Positions 5,196 to 5,615 of a stretch of 5,615 nt of DNA are shown here, one piece after another. Each line of letters opens with the position of its first letter. Positions within the stretch are counted from its first letter, which is position 1. Source of the DNA: Halorhodospira sp. (lineage in GTDB: Bacteria; Pseudomonadota; Gammaproteobacteria; Nitrococcales; Halorhodospiraceae); the NCBI GenBank assembly GCA_007127935.1, contig SKYL01000124.1:1-5615 (forward strand), read 5' to 3'. Both the position numbers and the translations under genes were made by a program. Under the pieces are notes generated by a model. The model saw nothing but the letters and a program-made list of their open reading frames with translations. It did not search any database and was not told the DNA's origin.

Positions 5196-5615
5196 ACCGA
5201 TTTTTCATGGGGCCGCGGGCGATGGCGCTGCCACTGCTGATCCTCGCCGCCCTGGCCACCGCCGCGGTGGCCGTGGCGGTGGCCGTGGGCAGCGTGCCGG
5301 TGCCGCCGGCGGCGCTGTGGGCGGTGCTCACCGGCGAGGGCGAGCCGCTGCACCGCACCCTGGTGCTGGAGTTGCGCCTGCCGCGGGCGCTGGCCGCCTT
5401 CGCCGTGGGCGGGCTGCTGGCGGTGGCCGGGGCGCTGATGCAGGTGCTGCTGCGCAATCCCCTCGCCGATCCCTATGTGCTTGGCCTCTCGGGCGGCGCG
5501 GCGGTGGGGGCGCTGGCGGCCATGCTCGCCGGTATGGCCGCCGTCGTGGTCTCCGGGGCCGCCTTCGCCGGGGCGCTGCTCTCCACCGTGCTGGTCTTCG
5601 GCCTGGCCCACGGCA
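5192..5615 (+). CDS. btuC: BtuC-like ABC transporter permease (FecCD family), N-terminal part
   Basis: This frame is open for 141 codons to the window edge; the C-terminal half or more is missing. FecCD-family permeases form the inner-membrane channel that imports cobalamin, haem or ferric siderophores with an ATPase and a periplasmic binding protein. Visible here are a first membrane helix at about 11-33 (very Ala/Val-rich, with an AVAVAVAV run at 25-32), then the family signature LRLPRALAAF (61-70), AVGGLLAVAGALMQ (71-84) and RNPLADPYVLGLSGGAAVGA (88-107), then further hydrophobic helices. The GTG at 5192 overlaps the cobO stop in GTGA, which suggests coupling. An in-frame ATG at 5207 would remove only five residues. 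The ribosome site is weak (AAAGG, nine bases upstream). Substrate is inferred from context: the riboswitch, btuB and B12 enzymes favour cobalamin. A siderophore permease is the alternative from sequence alone. Confidence 0.9.
   Translation, partial: MNRFFMGPRAMALPLLILAALATAAVAVAVAVGSVPVPPAALWAVLTGEGEPLHRTLVLELRLPRALAAFAVGGLLAVAGALMQVLLRNPLADPYVLGLSGGAAVGALAAMLAGMAAVVVSGAAFAGALLSTVLVFGLAHG
5266..5289 (+). repeat. 12-base imperfect tandem repeat in the permease gene
   Basis: GGTGGCCGTGGC (5266-5277) is followed directly by GGTGGCCGTGGG (5278-5289), one mismatch. In frame this encodes alternating Ala-Val in the first membrane helix. It could change length by slippage in units of four residues, which a membrane helix may or may not tolerate. 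Confidence 0.7.

Noticed and set aside
5006..5611. Minus-strand 201-codon frame antisense to cobO and the permease
   Set aside because: Its His/Gly/Gln-rich product mirrors the Ala/Val/Leu-rich permease codons. It has no recognisable motif.
1..5615. CRISPR arrays, tRNA or rRNA genes, insertion sequences
   Set aside because: No regularly spaced repeats, no tRNA- or rRNA-like segments, and no transposase frame or terminal inverted repeats were seen.

Overview
The window reads as the start of a vitamin B12 (cobalamin) uptake and adenosylation/synthesis operon from a high-GC Gram-negative bacterium. A TonB-dependent outer-membrane receptor, a full cobalamin riboswitch, CobB- and CobO-type enzymes and GTG starts point to a proteobacterium. 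A gammaproteobacterium is my best guess, but the sequence does not fix the lineage. GC content is high throughout, except for an AT-richer divergent intergenic region at about 294-395.

Layout. Positions 1-293 (minus strand) hold the N-terminal part of an unrecognised small membrane protein, cut by the window edge and transcribed away from the rest. Positions 294-424 are the divergent intergenic region, with a good -35 element and a plausible -10 for the rightward operon. A canonical cobalamin riboswitch occupies about 425-644, and P1, P3, P4, P6, P7 and the B12 box can all be traced. A further 148-base leader (645-792) has no terminator. It contains hairpins and two pyrimidine tracts able to pair with the btuB Shine-Dalgarno sequence, which suggests translational control.

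The rightward genes follow tightly: btuB (793-2667), a PduO-type ATP:cob(I)alamin adenosyltransferase (2697-3263), cobB/cbiA cobyrinate or hydrogenobyrinate a,c-diamide synthase (3256-4545), cobO/btuR corrinoid adenosyltransferase (4605-5195), and the start of a BtuC-like ABC permease (5192 to beyond the window end). Two of the junctions overlap (8 and 4 bases), and the other gaps are 29 and 59 bases, so one transcript is likely.

Together they describe the following: BtuB takes corrinoids across the outer membrane, the BtuC-like permease (with partners outside the window) crosses the inner membrane, CobB amidates the corrin ring in de novo synthesis, and two unrelated adenosyltransferases attach the upper ligand. 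The riboswitch would shut this down when cobalamin is plentiful. I see no wholly new system. The points most worth a second look are the paired adenosyltransferases around cobB, the structure of the long leader, and short repeats inside the riboswitch that offer competing helix registers.
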